Shown: positions 9,494-22,602 of the stretch, piece by piece
Layout: each line of letters opens with the position of its first letter
How positions within the stretch are numbered: the first letter of the stretch is position 1
Origin: Sphingomonas sp. 7/4-4
GTDB lineage: Bacteria > Pseudomonadota > Alphaproteobacteria > Sphingomonadales > Sphingomonadaceae
Direction: 5' to 3'
DNA length: 64,000 nt
NCBI RefSeq assembly: GCF_027941955.1
Contig: NZ_CP115960.1
Coordinates: 1 to 64,000 of the forward strand
Program-made: the position numbers and the translations under genes
Notes under the pieces: model-generated
What the model was told of the DNA's origin: nothing
What the model saw: only the letters and a program-made list of their open reading frames with translations
The model's database searches: none

Positions 9494-11166
9494 GTGGAAG
9501 GGGTTTCGCTAAAGAGCCGGGCGATCGCGTTTGCGATGTGTGCCGGGGCGGTGGCGTTCATCCTTGCCGTGGCCGCCGCGTCGGAAGGTACTCTCACAAT
9601 CGAATCGGGCGGCCGCGCGCTGATCGCCGCGGTCATCTGCGGAGTGATGTGCTGGGCTTCGGCCGAGCGCAGCATCGCCGCCACCGCGGGCGCGATCGAC
9701 GCCGCGATCGAGCGCCTCGCCGCCGCCGCGCATGGCGACCTCCAGAGCAAGATACCCGAGGAGGTCGAGCGCTGCGTGCCGCCGCTCGCCAAGGCGATGG
9801 ACGGGCTGTTCCACCAGCTTCACGAGAATCTCGAAAGCGTTCAGCGGCTCGCGATGTTCGATCCGGTGACCGCGCTCGCCAACCGCACCAATTTCCGCCG
9901 CACCGCCGAGCGGATGCTCGCCGAACTGCCGCAGGGCGAGAAGGCGGTGCTCTATTTCATCGATCTCGACCGCTTCAAGACCGTCAACGACACGATGGGC
10001 CATGCGTCCGGCGACGCACTGCTCGGCATGGTCGCAAATCGCTTGCGCGCAGTGGGCGACCGCTTCGCTGCCGAGGGGCTATCCGCACGCCGCTGATCGG
10101 GCGTCTTGCGGGCGACGAGTTCACGATGTTCTTCCCCGAACTTCGTAACATGCGTGATGCCGATCGGATCGCGCGCGGCGTGCTGTTCGCGCTTTCGGAG
10201 CCGTTCGACCTCGCCGACCAGGAGATCACGATCGGCGCCTCGATCGGCGTGGCGATGCGCCCGGAGCACGGGACGACCTTGCACGACCTGATGCGCGCGG
10301 CGGATGCGGCGATGTACCACGCCAAATCACTGGGCCGTGGACGCGCCGAGCATTTCACCGAATTCCTCGCGGCGCAGATCGCCGAGCGGGCGCAGCTCGA
10401 GAGCGACTTGCGTACCGCGATCGACCAGGATCAGTTCACGCTTGTCTTCCAGCCGCAGGTGAGCGCCGCCGATGGCCGCATCGTCGGTGCCGAAGCGCTG
10501 CTGCGCTGGCGGCATCCCGACGGGCTCAAGCTGCCGGGTGCGTTCATCCAGCGCGCCGAGGAGACGGGACTCATCGTCGAAATTGGCGAATGGGTTGTCA
10601 CCAATGTCGCGGAGACGATCTCGCGCTGGGGCAAATTAGGCATTCAGCAGCGGCTGGCGGTCAATATCAGCCAGCGCCAGATCGATCACGCCGAGTTCTT
10701 CCGCCGGCTGCGCGCGGCGATGCACGCGGCGCGCGCGCCGGCGAGCCTGCTCGAACTCGAGATCACCGAGACGCTGGCGATGCATTGCTCCAGCGAAGTG
10801 CTCGATGCGATCGCAGCGCTCCGCGCCGACGGGGCCAGCGTCGCGATCGACGATTTCGGCACAGGCTATTCGAACCTCGCGCGGCTGCGGCAATTGCCGG
10901 TCGACCGGGTCAAGCTCGATCGCAGCCTGATCGAGTATGTCGCCGAACAGCCCGAGGCGCGGACGATCGCACAGGCAGTGATCGGGCTGGTCCATGGGCT
11001 CGGCTGCGAAGCGGTGGCCGAAGGGATCGAGAGCGAAGCGCAGGCCGCAGTGCTGCGCGTGATCGGCTGCGACGTGCTGCAGGGCTATTCCATTGCGACG
11101 CCGATGCCCGAGGAAGCCTTTCTCGCCTGGGCACGCGCTGTCGAGCCGCGGCGGATCGCGAGCTAG
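9494..11166 (+). CDS. Membrane GGDEF-EAL cyclic-di-GMP protein (frameshifted)
   Basis: A bifunctional-type c-di-GMP turnover protein of about 557 residues after correction. Two N-terminal membrane segments (about 9-28 and 40-55) are followed by a short linker, a GGDEF domain (MFDPVTALANRTNF; FIDLDRFKTVND; active-site variant RLAGDEF) and an EAL domain (GAEALLRW, EITETLA, DDFGTGYSNLARLRQLPVDRVKLD, AEGIE). AGDEF can still be catalytic; the EAL motifs look complete, so a phosphodiesterase is the safer call. One G is missing in the G4 run at 10075-10078 (needed reading EGAIRTPLIGRLAGDEF). GTG at 9494 is the start. Its TAG overlaps the dapE stop on the other strand. Confidence 0.85.
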
Positions 11167-12280
11167 GCGCGCACGCGCCGCAGCACTTCCTCGTACACGT
11201 CCGCCAATGCCGTAAGATCCGCGAGCGCGACTGCTTCGTCGAGCTTGTGCATCGTTGCGTTGATCAGCCCGAATTCGACCACCGGGCACAGCTTGACCAG
11301 ATAACGTGCGTCCGACGTACCGCCGCTGGTCGACAGCTCGGGCGTGACGCCGAGCTTCGCCTCGATCGCGGCGGCGACGAGCGCTGAGAGCATGCCGGGC
11401 TGGGTGAGGAAGGACTCGCCGTATACGGTGCCTTTGACCTGCGCACCCGGCGCGTGGCGCTGGACGATCTCCTCGATCCGGGCAATCAGCGCGGGGCCAT
11501 TCTGCAGATCGTTGAAGCGGATCGAGAGGCGCGCGCGCGCATTACCGGGGATGACGTTCGTTGCTGGGTTGCCGGTGTGAACATCGGTGACAACCACGTT
11601 CGAGGCCTGGAACCAGTCATTGCCGTCATCCAGCACGATCGCGTCGATCTCGGCGAGCGCGGCAATGAGGCGGGGGATCGGATTGTCGGCGAGGTGCGGG
11701 TAGGCGACATGACCCTGGCGGCCCGGCACGTCGATCCAGATCACGGTCGAGCCGCGCCGGCCGATCTTGATCGTGTCGCCGAGGCGGTTTGCCGATGTGG
11801 GTTCGCCGACGAGGCAGAGATCCGGCTTCACGCCGCGCTCGGCCATGCGCTCGATGAGCCGAGGAGTCCCGTACGTGGCGGGACCTTCTTCGTCGCCGGT
11901 GATGATCAGGCTGAGCCTGCCTTCCGCCGGCACGCGTGCGGCCGCTGCGACGAAGGCGGCGATCGCTCCTTCATGTCGACCGCGCCGCGGCCGTAGAGCA
12001 GCTCGCCGCGCACCTCGGGGACGAAAGCGTCGCCGGTCCAGCCGGGGCCGGGAGGGACGACGTCGAGATGGCCGGCAAAGGCGAAGTGCGGCCCGGCATC
12101 GCCGCGGGTGGCGAGAAGATTCTCTACCGGGCCGTCGGGCGCCTCGCCCTCGACGAAGCGCTCGACCGTGAAGCCCAGGGGGATCAGCGCTGCCTCGAGC
12201 ACGTCGAACACGGTGCCGCGGGCCGGGGTGACGCTCTCGGCGGCAATCAGCGCCTTGGTGAGTTCGATGACGTCGGGCAA
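11163..12280 (-). CDS. dapE: Succinyl-diaminopimelate desuccinylase (frameshifted)
   Basis: DapE hydrolyses N-succinyl-LL-diaminopimelate in lysine and peptidoglycan-precursor synthesis, using two zinc ions. Motifs in order: [10 protein letters not shown] with the metal His/Asp, [18 protein letters not shown] with the catalytic Glu, RFND in the dimerisation domain, and the C-terminal [12 protein letters not shown]. The frame breaks after VDMK; one extra base beside the CC at 11968-11969 restores MKGAIAAF, the usual motif, and a 372-residue protein of normal length. The start is TTG at 12280 ([16 protein letters not shown]), preceded by GGAG. The gene is divergent from the cupin and convergent with the GGDEF-EAL gene. 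Confidence 0.92.
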
Positions 12281-12308
12281 AGGCTCTCCAAATCCAGTGG
12301 AGGTGGCA

Positions 12309-12755
12309 TTGCCCAAGCTCGATCTCGATACAATCCCGCAGACCAATGCAACCGGCTATCCGAAGCCGTATTCGGACGTCGTGCAGGGGCGCTGGTATCG
12401 GCGGCTGGCGCCGGCGAGCGGGATCGGCGATTTCGGTTTCACCCATGTCACCCTGAAGCCCGGCGCCTGGTCGTCGCAGCGGCACTGGCACGAAGGCGAG
12501 GACGAGTTCGTCGTAATGTTGAGCGGCGAGGCGGTGCTCGTCGATGACGCGGGCGAGACGATGATGCGCCCCGGCGACATCGCCGCGTTTCCCAAGGGCG
12601 ACGGCAACGGCCATGTCCTGCAGAACCGCAGCGACGGAGATTGCGTTTTCATTGCCGTCGGCCGGCCGGCCGAAACCGACTGCCATTATCCCGACATCGA
12701 CATGCATCTGCCGGCGGGAGAAGGGTTTCGGCGCAAGCACGGCGGAACCCTGTAG
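12309..12755 (+). CDS. Cupin-domain protein
   Basis: A single-domain cupin of about 148 residues; the substrate is unknown. It begins [17 protein letters not shown] and carries the metal-binding cupin motif 1 ([19 protein letters not shown]) and motif 2 ([16 protein letters not shown]), so a divalent metal site is likely. I favour TTG at 12309, five bases after GGAGG; GTG at 12303 is the alternative. The start region abuts dapE on the opposite strand, about 28 bp away, so the two share a promoter region. Confidence 0.85.
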   Translation: MPKLDLDTIPQTNATGYPKPYSDVVQGRWYRRLAPASGIGDFGFTHVTLKPGAWSSQRHWHEGEDEFVVMLSGEAVLVDDAGETMMRPGDIAAFPKGDGNGHVLQNRSDGDCVFIAVGRPAETDCHYPDIDMHLPAGEGFRRKHGGTL

Positions 12756-12786
12756 TTTTCCATAACGCGCGATTCAGCCGAGCTTC

Positions 12787-12966
12787 ATGGATGCCCGCTA
12801 TCATGGCCGCATGCGCTGGATGCTCCTCTTGTCCGTGGTCGCGTTGAGCGTCGCCGATGTGGCGGCGTTTTCGGGCCGGCACCTGGTCGGGATCGGCCAT
12901 GTCGCGCGCGATCAGATCGAGAGCATCCGCATTCGCGCCGACGAATATACCCGCACTCCGGCCTGA
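12787..12966 (+). CDS. Small hypothetical exported or membrane peptide
   Basis: A 59-codon frame (ATG 12787, or a second ATG at 12811 giving MRWMLLLSVVALSVADVAAF). It has a hydrophobic N-terminal stretch like a signal peptide, followed by a short polar tail ending EYTRTPA. Codon use (GC-rich third positions) resembles its neighbours. No family is recognised. It fills the gap between the cupin and the convergent GST gene, with five bases between the two stops. Confidence 0.4.
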   Translation: MDARYHGRMRWMLLLSVVALSVADVAAFSGRHLVGIGHVARDQIESIRIRADEYTRTPA

Positions 12967-12971
12967 CGCGC

Positions 12972-13637
12972 TCAGCCGCTCGCCGGCTTCTCGAACTGCT
13001 CGATCACCCAATCCTCTTCCTGCGCCGCCGCGATCCAGTCCTGCATGAAGGGATGCTGGAGCACCGCGAGCATATAGCTCTGCGCGAAGCGGGGACGGGG
13101 AGCGAATAGGTCACGATCTCGCGTCACTACCGGCGCGAACATGATGTCGACCGCGCCGAATGCGCCGAACAGGAACTCGCCGTCGCCGCCGAAGCGCGCA
13201 CGGGCCTGCGCCCATAATTCCATGATGCGGCCCAGTTCGACGATCACGTCGGGATCGGGCGTGCTCGGGGGATAGACCTGACGGATGTTCATGCCGTGCT
13301 TGCGGCGGAGCGACGCGAAGCCCGAATGCATCTCCGCCGCCATCGATCGGGCCATTGCGCGGGCGACCGGATCGGTGGGCCAGAACTTGCCGCCGCCGGT
13401 CTTGTCGTTGAGATATTCGACGATCGCGAGGCTGTCCCACACCACTGCCTCGCCGTCCCAAAGGATCGGCACCTTGCCGGAGGATGGCGCGAACTCGTCG
13501 CCCTGGCGGCGCTTGTCCCAATCCGCGTCGTAGAGCGGCACCACGACCTCTTCGAACGGCAGCCCGGACTGCTTGCAGGCGAGCCAGCCGCGGAGCGACC
13601 AGGACGAATAGGCCTTGTTGCCGATGATGAGCTTCAT
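12972..13637 (-). CDS. Glutathione S-transferase family protein
   Basis: A cytosolic GST-like protein of 221 residues. The N-terminal thioredoxin-fold half begins MKLIIGNKAYSSWSLRGWLA, where the Ser after Tyr is the likely glutathione-activating residue. KVPILWDGEAVVWDSLAIVEYL follows and forms the glutathione site with the cis-Pro. The C-terminal half is helical. ATG at 13637 is chosen because it opens directly on the fold. The gene is divergent from a MarR regulator, with a perfect inverted repeat between them, which suggests control of both by that regulator. Confidence 0.88.
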   Translation of the reverse strand: MKLIIGNKAYSSWSLRGWLACKQSGLPFEEVVVPLYDADWDKRRQGDEFAPSSGKVPILWDGEAVVWDSLAIVEYLNDKTGGGKFWPTDPVARAMARSMAAEMHSGFASLRRKHGMNIRQVYPPSTPDPDVIVELGRIMELWAQARARFGGDGEFLFGAFGAVDIMFAPVVTRDRDLFAPRPRFAQSYMLAVLQHPFMQDWIAAAQEEDWVIEQFEKPASG

Positions 13638-13696
13638 GGGCAGGCGGGATAGCGGCGCGACGGAGCGGGGGCAATGGAGACGCTTGAACAACTGGA

Positions 13697-13727
13697 ATGA
13701 TGCATATACATCATGCATATGCATCAT
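13697..13727. promoter_or_regulatory. Perfect inverted repeat, likely MarR operator
   Basis: ATGATGCATAT (13697-13707) and ATATGCATCAT (13717-13727) are exact reverse complements, 11 bp each with a 9-bp spacer. The site lies between the GST and MarR genes, and the right arm covers the MarR start codons (ATG at 13713 and 13719). This is AT-rich in an otherwise GC-rich region. Binding by the adjacent MarR protein is inferred from position. Confidence 0.65.
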
Positions 13728-14171
13728 GATTCTCCGGCCACTTCTTCCGCCTGCGCGTGCACCACGCTCCGCAAGGCGTCGCGGGCAGTGGCGCGTGTCT
13801 ATGACGACGCGCTCGCCGCCAACGGGATGACCACTGCGCAATTCTCGCTCCTGCGGCATATCGCGCGCGGCGAGCCGCTACCGCTGAGCCGGCTCGCCGA
13901 GCAGCTGGTGATGGACCGCAGTTCGCTCTACCGCGCGCTCGCGCCGATCGAGGTCAAGGGCTGGGTGGCGGTTTCCGCCGGCGAGGGACGGACCAAGCTG
14001 GCGTCGCTCACTGCCACCGGCCGAGCTGCGGTCGAGGGCGCGGAAGCGGATTGGGACGCGGTGCAGGAGCGCATCGTCGGTGCGATGGGGGAGGAGAAGT
14101 GGATGGAACTGGAAGCGGCACTGCGCGCAGTGACGGAACTGGCCGAGGGCGCGCCGGGAGCGAATGCATGA
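13713..14171 (+). CDS. MarR-family transcriptional regulator
   Basis: A winged-helix regulator of the MarR family, 152 residues. The helix-turn-helix is GEPLPLSRLAEQLVMDRSSLYRALAPIEVKGWV (about 50-85), followed by a short wing (SAGEGRTKLASLT) and a C-terminal dimerisation helix. The N-terminus MHMHHDSP is encoded by the operator itself; no good ribosome site precedes it, so translation may be leaderless or start at the second ATG. The stop overlaps the MFS start as ATGA, so it is coupled to the transporter. MarR proteins usually repress their own operon until a small ligand binds. Confidence 0.9.
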   Translation: MHMHHDSPATSSACACTTLRKASRAVARVYDDALAANGMTTAQFSLLRHIARGEPLPLSRLAEQLVMDRSSLYRALAPIEVKGWVAVSAGEGRTKLASLTATGRAAVEGAEADWDAVQERIVGAMGEEKWMELEAALRAVTELAEGAPGANA

Positions 14172-15447
14172 CGGCGCTGCTTCGGCGGCTGCCGGTTTCG
14201 ACGCGCGGCTATGCCAGCATCGTCGTCGGCGTGACCTTTCTGGCATTGCTGGTTTCGGCGGGCCTGCGTTCGGCACCCGGCGTGATGATGCTGCCGCTCG
14301 AACAGCATTTCGGCTGGGATCGCGCGACGATCTCGGCGGCGGCGGCGATCGGCATCCTGCTCTACGGGCTCGTCGGCCCCTTGCCGCGGCGCTGATGCTG
14401 TCGATCGGCATCAAGCGGACGATGCTGGGCGGGCTCGTACTGATGGCATCGGCGACCTTCGCCAGCCTGTGGATGACCGAGCCGTGGCAATATGTGCTGA
14501 GCTGGGGTGTGGTGTCGGGCGTGGGCAGCGGCGCGGTGGCATCGGTGCTGGGTGCGGCGGTGGTCAACCGCTGGTTCGCCACGCGGCAGGGGCTGGTGAT
14601 GGGGATGCTCACCGCCAGCACCGCGACCGGCGCCCTGGTGTTCCTGCCGGTGCTGGCGTGGCTGGCCGAGGGCGGAGCGTGGCGCCCGGTGGCGCTGGCC
14701 GTGTCGATCGCCAGCGCGGCGATGCTGCCGCTCGTGTTCCTGTTCGTCCCCGAGCGTCCGCAAGACGTCGGCGTCCGCCGCTTCGGCGAGACCGGAGACA
14801 GCGCGCCGCCCCCGCCGCTCAAGCAGGCCGCGACGGTGAGCCTCGCCTTCACGGCGCTGTTCCGCGCCGCGCGCTCGCCAATGTTCTGGCTGCTGTTCGG
14901 TACTTTCTTTGTCTGCGGGCTGACCACCAACGGGCTGGTCGGCACACATATGATCGCGTTCTGCGGCGATCACGGCATCGCGCCGGTCGCGGCGGCGGGT
15001 CTGCTTTCGCTGATGGGGCTGTTCGATCTGATCGGCACGACCGCTTCCGGCTGGCTGACCGACCGCTATGATCCGCGCAAGTTGCTGTTCGTCTATTACG
15101 GGCTGCGCGGGCTCTCGTTGCTGGCGCTGCCGTTCCTCGATTTCGGTCCGGGCAGCCTGTTCCTGTTCGCCGTCTTCTATGGGCTCGACTGGATCGCGAC
15201 GGTGCCGCCGACGGTGAAACTCGCCAACCTCACGTTCGGCGAGCGCGATGCGCCGATCGTGTTCGGCTGGGTGATGGTCGGGCACCAATTGGGTGCGGCG
15301 ACCGCGGCGTTCGGCGCGGGCGCGATCCGCACCTTGACCGGTACCTACACCCCCGCTTTCCTGATCGCCGGGGCATTCGGTCTCGCGGCCGCTGTGGCGA
15401 TCCTGAGCGGGCGGACCGAGACGCGGACGCTGCAGCCGGTGATCTGA
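14168..15447 (+). CDS. MFS transporter (frameshifted)
   Basis: A 12-helix major facilitator permease of about 426 residues after correction. It begins MTALLRRLPVSTRGYASIVV. The first break comes in LYGLVGP: one T is missing in the TT at 14381-14382, and adding it gives GPFAAALMLSIGIKRT, the expected helix 2 and loop. The rest reads through, with PERPQDVG in the central loop and WLTDRYDPRK in the second half. The resemblance is to the monocarboxylate/OFA-like MFS group, but the substrate cannot be read from sequence. It is coupled to the MarR gene by an ATGA overlap. Confidence 0.85.
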
Positions 15448-15516
15448 CCGTAACGGCTTGCGGCGGGAGGAAAAAGGCGACAGCATCGACCCCGGGGCAC
15501 GGGAATCGAAGGGGGA

Positions 15517-17472
15517 ATGATGTCGCGTTGGGGGTGGAGCCTGCTGGTTGCGGGCGGGCTGGTCGCGATCGCCGCGACGGCAGGGGCGCAGACAGCGGAT
15601 AAACCGGTGGAGAAAGCGGCCGAAAAGAAGGCCGGGCCGCTGGAGACTTCGGTTTTCGCCGAGATCCCGTCTTTCGAGGGCCCCGAGCTCTCCCCAAAGG
15701 GTAACGCGATCGCTGCCAAGGTCGCAGTCAACGGCACCCAATATTTCGCGATCATCCCGCTCGACGGCGGCAAGCCGCGCCTCGTGGGCTTGGGAGATTC
15801 CGATCTCAACTGGTGGAAATGGGTCAATGACGATTGGCTGGTGCTCGGCATCGGCGAATTGCAGCCGTTCGAAGGCGACGACTTCTATGTGCGGCGCGCG
15901 GTGAGCGTGAACGCCACCGGCACCAAGACGATCCTGCTGTCGAGCCGCGAAGCCGCCCAGAACGCGGACGACCTGATCTGGACCGCCACCGACGGGACGC
16001 CGCGCATCCTGATGGCGTCGCAGATGTCGGTCTATTCGAACAATGCCGGTTTCTGGCCGCAGGTCGACGAGATCGACGTCTCCACCGGCAAGCGCAAGCT
16101 GGCGCTTCGCGGCCGCGAGGGGATCTGGGATTGGTATGCCGATGGCAGCGGCACGATCCGGATGGGGATCGGATCGTCGCTGGACGGGCGCACCCGCCGC
16201 GCAGTGTATCGCGAGAGCGCCAAGGACAGCTTCAGGACGATCGATCGCGCACGCACGCACAAGGACACGCTGACGGTTCCTTCGCTGTTCCTGAAGGAAC
16301 CGGGCAAGGGCCTGATGATCTCGGACGACGACGATGGGTATTCGGCGCTGTACGAGCTCGACCTAGCGACGCTGACGCGGGGCAAACAGCTCTTCGCGAC
16401 CAAGGGCTACGACATTGGCGGGCTGATGCGCGACCAGACCGGCTTCAACTATGTCGGCGTCTATGTGAACGAGAACAAGCCGGGCATCCGCTGGACCGAT
16501 CCGGCGATGGAGGCGATGCAGAAGACGATTGCCGACAAGATCAAGGGCGGCGAGCCGCGGATCGTCTCGCTCAATCGCGATCGCACGGCGGCAATCGTCC
16601 ATGTCGGGGGCAGCAACGCCCCCGGCGCCTATTTCCTGTATCGCGCCGCCGACGATTCGATGGAGTTCCTCAAGACGAACAACAGCACGATCGGACTGAA
16701 GCGGCTCAATCCGGTGCGCACGATCCGTTACAAGGCACGCGATGGGCTGGAGATCGCCGCGGTGCTGACGCTGCCGTTCGGCAAGAAATCCAACTTGCCG
16801 CTGATCGTGATGCCGCATGGCGGGCCCTTCGCGCGCGACACCGAGGAATGGGACTGGTGGACCCAGTTCCTCGCCGAGCGCGGCTATGCCGTGATCCAGC
16901 CCAATTACCGCGGCTCTTCGGGCTATGGTACGCCGTTCACCGACAAGGGGCTCGGCCAATGGGGCCTGGCGATGCAGGACGATCTCAACGACGCGGTTGC
17001 CGAGCTCGCCAAATTGGGGATCGCGGATCCGAAGCGAGTCTGCATGGTCGGCGCTTCCTATGGCGGCTATGCCGCGATGCGCGCGGCGCAGCGCGACGGC
17101 AAGCTATACCGCTGCGCCGTGGCCTATGCCGGCGTCTCCGATCTCAACCGGATGATCAACCATAACAGCAACTTCCTCGGCGCGGGCGCGCGGAAGGACT
17201 GGCTCAAGATGCAGGCGCCGGACCTGAAGAGCGTCTCGCCGGTCAATCTCGCCGGCGACTTCTCGATTCCGATCCTGCTGGTGCACGGCAAGAAGGATCG
17301 GGTGGTGCCGCCGGTCCATTCGCGGGTGATGGCGCAGAAGCTCAAGGCGGCGGGCAAGGAAGTGATCTGGATCGAACAGCCCGAAGCCGATCACCATTTC
17401 TCGCGCAGCGAGGACCGGCTGGAGTTCCTCAAGGCGCTGGAGGCATTCCTGGCGAAGCACAACCCGGCCTGA
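15517..17472 (+). CDS. S9-family prolyl oligopeptidase-like peptidase, exported
   Basis: A serine peptidase of the dipeptidyl/acylaminoacyl peptidase group (651 residues). A signal peptide (about 1-25, ending TAGAQ) is followed by a Lys-rich spacer, a beta-propeller region (to about 400) and the alpha/beta hydrolase domain. The catalytic triad is readable: Ser514 in GASYGGYAAM, Asp594 in HGKKDRVVPP and His626 in EADHHFS. Two in-frame ATGs open the gene (15517, 15520) after GAAGGGGGA; the second has slightly better spacing. It stands alone, 69 bp after the MFS gene. Confidence 0.92.
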   Translation: MMSRWGWSLLVAGGLVAIAATAGAQTADKPVEKAAEKKAGPLETSVFAEIPSFEGPELSPKGNAIAAKVAVNGTQYFAIIPLDGGKPRLVGLGDSDLNWWKWVNDDWLVLGIGELQPFEGDDFYVRRAVSVNATGTKTILLSSREAAQNADDLIWTATDGTPRILMASQMSVYSNNAGFWPQVDEIDVSTGKRKLALRGREGIWDWYADGSGTIRMGIGSSLDGRTRRAVYRESAKDSFRTIDRARTHKDTLTVPSLFLKEPGKGLMISDDDDGYSALYELDLATLTRGKQLFATKGYDIGGLMRDQTGFNYVGVYVNENKPGIRWTDPAMEAMQKTIADKIKGGEPRIVSLNRDRTAAIVHVGGSNAPGAYFLYRAADDSMEFLKTNNSTIGLKRLNPVRTIRYKARDGLEIAAVLTLPFGKKSNLPLIVMPHGGPFARDTEEWDWWTQFLAERGYAVIQPNYRGSSGYGTPFTDKGLGQWGLAMQDDLNDAVAELAKLGIADPKRVCMVGASYGGYAAMRAAQRDGKLYRCAVAYAGVSDLNRMINHNSNFLGAGARKDWLKMQAPDLKSVSPVNLAGDFSIPILLVHGKKDRVVPPVHSRVMAQKLKAAGKEVIWIEQPEADHHFSRSEDRLEFLKALEAFLAKHNPA

Positions 17473-17654
17473 GCGGCGGGAAAGACGAGATCGATCGGCA
17501 TCCAGCCGTGCTATTCGACGCGATCGAGCGGCTACTGAAGGTGCGACCAGCTGCCCAGCGCAACTCAAGTTACGAGCGCTGCCTTGGCGGCCGTCCGAAC
17601 CTCGTCCGCGCGCTTGGCCGGTTTGAGGAGATTCTACTGCACGTATCGGCCGTC

Positions 17655-20845
<3,191 letters not shown>

Positions 20846-20848
20846 GGC

Positions 20849-21979
20849 TCAGTCCTCATGCCCGGCTTCGGCCGCGCCGAGCGCGGACTTGAGCGTGAAG
20901 CTGTTCGCCGCGGCGATCCGCTCGTGCCCGCTGAGGCCGCCGGTCACAATGACCATGGCACCGTCCTGCCGTCCGAGCGTGATCGGAGCGGCGCGAAACC
21001 CTGCGTCGGTGCGTACGAACACGACGCTCTTGCCGTCCACCGTCTGCACCGCAGTCGAGGGCACACGGATTGCGCCGTCGCCGGTCCCGGGAAGCTGGAT
21101 CGAAGCGGTCACCGGCTCGCCCACGCGCCACTGGCCGGCGCGATTGTCGAGCATCGCGATTGCGGGCACCTGGCGCGTCTCCGCATCAAGCGCGGGCGAG
21201 ACGAAGCTGATTCGAGCGGACTGGCTGCGCTCCGGCGCGGTGACCTGCACCGTCATTCCCGGCCGCACGCGTCCGGCATCGGCGGGAGACAGCGAGAGCG
21301 TGACGCTCAGCCGATCGAGTTGCGCGATGCGGAACAGTTCGGTCTCGGCCGCGTCCGCCGCGAAATTCTGACCCAGCACTGCCTTGCGCGCGATGATCCG
21401 GCCCGAGATCGGCGCGGCGATGACGATGCGGTTATAGCTGCCGCCGCGCCCGCCGCTGGCGGCGACCTGTTCGCGCGCGAGCCGCAGAGCGACATTGGCC
21501 TGCTTCGCGGCGGCACGCGAGATTTCGACTTCGCGCAAGGGCCGGAAACCCTTGGCGTAGAGCGCCTCGTCGCGTGCGAGCGTGGTCCGTGCCAGCTCGG
21601 CGGCTGCGGCGGCGCGCTGGACCTCGGCCTGCAGACCGGCTGCCTCGCGGCTTTCAAGCACCGCCAGCGTCTCGCCGCGCCGGACGCTGTCGCCGAGATT
21701 GTGGCGCAACTCGACGATGCGGCCAGGCACCGTGGCGGCGACGATCCGCGTCGCCTGCGGATCGCTCTCCAGCAGCGCCGGCAGCGCGATGGCACCGCCA
21801 TTGCCGCCGATCGTCGGGCTGACAACTTCGATTCCGGCGGTGGCGATTTGCTGGGGCGTCAGCGTGACGACGCCTTCGCCATGCCCGGCTTCAGGCTGGG
21901 CATGGTTTTCGGCTGGCGAGCTGCCGCCGCAGGCGACAAGCAGCAGGGCAAGCGGCAAGGCCGCGATTATCGGTTTCAT
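20849..21979 (-). CDS. czcB: Metal efflux periplasmic adaptor, CzcB type
   Basis: The membrane-fusion protein that links the RND pump to the outer-membrane channel, 376 residues. Lipoprotein signal MKPIIAALPLALLLVAC; a short His/Glu-rich stretch (ENHAQPEAGHGEG) may bind metal. Then come the lipoyl-like half-motif (VPGRIVELRHNLGDSVRRGETLAVLES), an alpha-hairpin with REVEISRAAAKQANVALRLA, the second lipoyl half (IAAPISGRIIARKAVLGQ) and the beta-barrel domain. It is translated just ahead of czcA. No outer-membrane partner gene is adjacent. Confidence 0.92.
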   Translation of the reverse strand: MKPIIAALPLALLLVACGGSSPAENHAQPEAGHGEGVVTLTPQQIATAGIEVVSPTIGGNGGAIALPALLESDPQATRIVAATVPGRIVELRHNLGDSVRRGETLAVLESREAAGLQAEVQRAAAAAELARTTLARDEALYAKGFRPLREVEISRAAAKQANVALRLAREQVAASGGRGGSYNRIVIAAPISGRIIARKAVLGQNFAADAAETELFRIAQLDRLSVTLSLSPADAGRVRPGMTVQVTAPERSQSARISFVSPALDAETRQVPAIAMLDNRAGQWRVGEPVTASIQLPGTGDGAIRVPSTAVQTVDGKSVVFVRTDAGFRAAPITLGRQDGAMVIVTGGLSGHERIAAANSFTLKSALGAAEAGHED

Positions 21980-22057
21980 CGATCGATTTCCTCGGCCGGA
22001 TCCGCGTCAAAGCGGCACCGGCAAATTGCGTTCAAGGGGCGGGGACGCGGGTGCGTC

Positions 22058-22393
22058 TCAGGCCCTTGGTGGTCTCAAGGCTGGATCGATCAAAAGCGAA
22101 GCCAGGCCCTGCCCATGTCGCGGGAAGATCTGGCTGGAAAGGCGTTGCCGCTTCATCGTCGCCCGCGCATCGACCTCGACAGCAAAGGCGTGACCATGGC
22201 AGGTACCGTGATGATGTGGGACGCCCTGGTCGGCATCGGCCGGCACCTGATCGCGGTCGCCCTCCGCATGCGTCTCCCCGCCGCTGCACGATATCTCGGG
22301 AACGCCAGGCGCCTCGCGCCCGTGCACCGTCGCCGTCGCAACCAGCGAACAGGCGAGCAGCCCAAGCAGAAAGTACCCCCAGCGGCGCAGCAT
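22058..22393 (-). CDS. Small His-rich exported protein upstream of czcBA
   Basis: A 111-residue protein starting MLRRWGYFLLGLLACSLVATATVHG, a clear signal peptide. The mature part has a Cys (EISCSGGET) and a His cluster GVPHHHGTCHGHAF, followed by a basic tail. No family is recognised with confidence. It is on the same strand as czcB, 78 bp upstream, so it may be the first gene of the metal-efflux operon and bind or sense metal in the periplasm. That role is inferred from composition and position only. Confidence 0.55.
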   Translation of the reverse strand: MLRRWGYFLLGLLACSLVATATVHGREAPGVPEISCSGGETHAEGDRDQVPADADQGVPHHHGTCHGHAFAVEVDARATMKRQRLSSQIFPRHGQGLASLLIDPALRPPRA

Positions 22394-22602
22394 GGTGCTT
22401 CCATATCGGATCGAGCGCGCGCTGTCATCGTGCCGGATGAAAGTGCGGCGATACGATCGCCGCAATCGACGAGGCGTGCATGTCATCCCGCCAAGTCACC
22501 CTTGGGTCGATTGAACCGCGGGTCCGGCAAATGGTAAATTGACCCTCAGGAAAACGATCGGGCTCCAGCGTTGCTCAGGAGGCCGACGAAAGGGAGGAAG
22601 CC

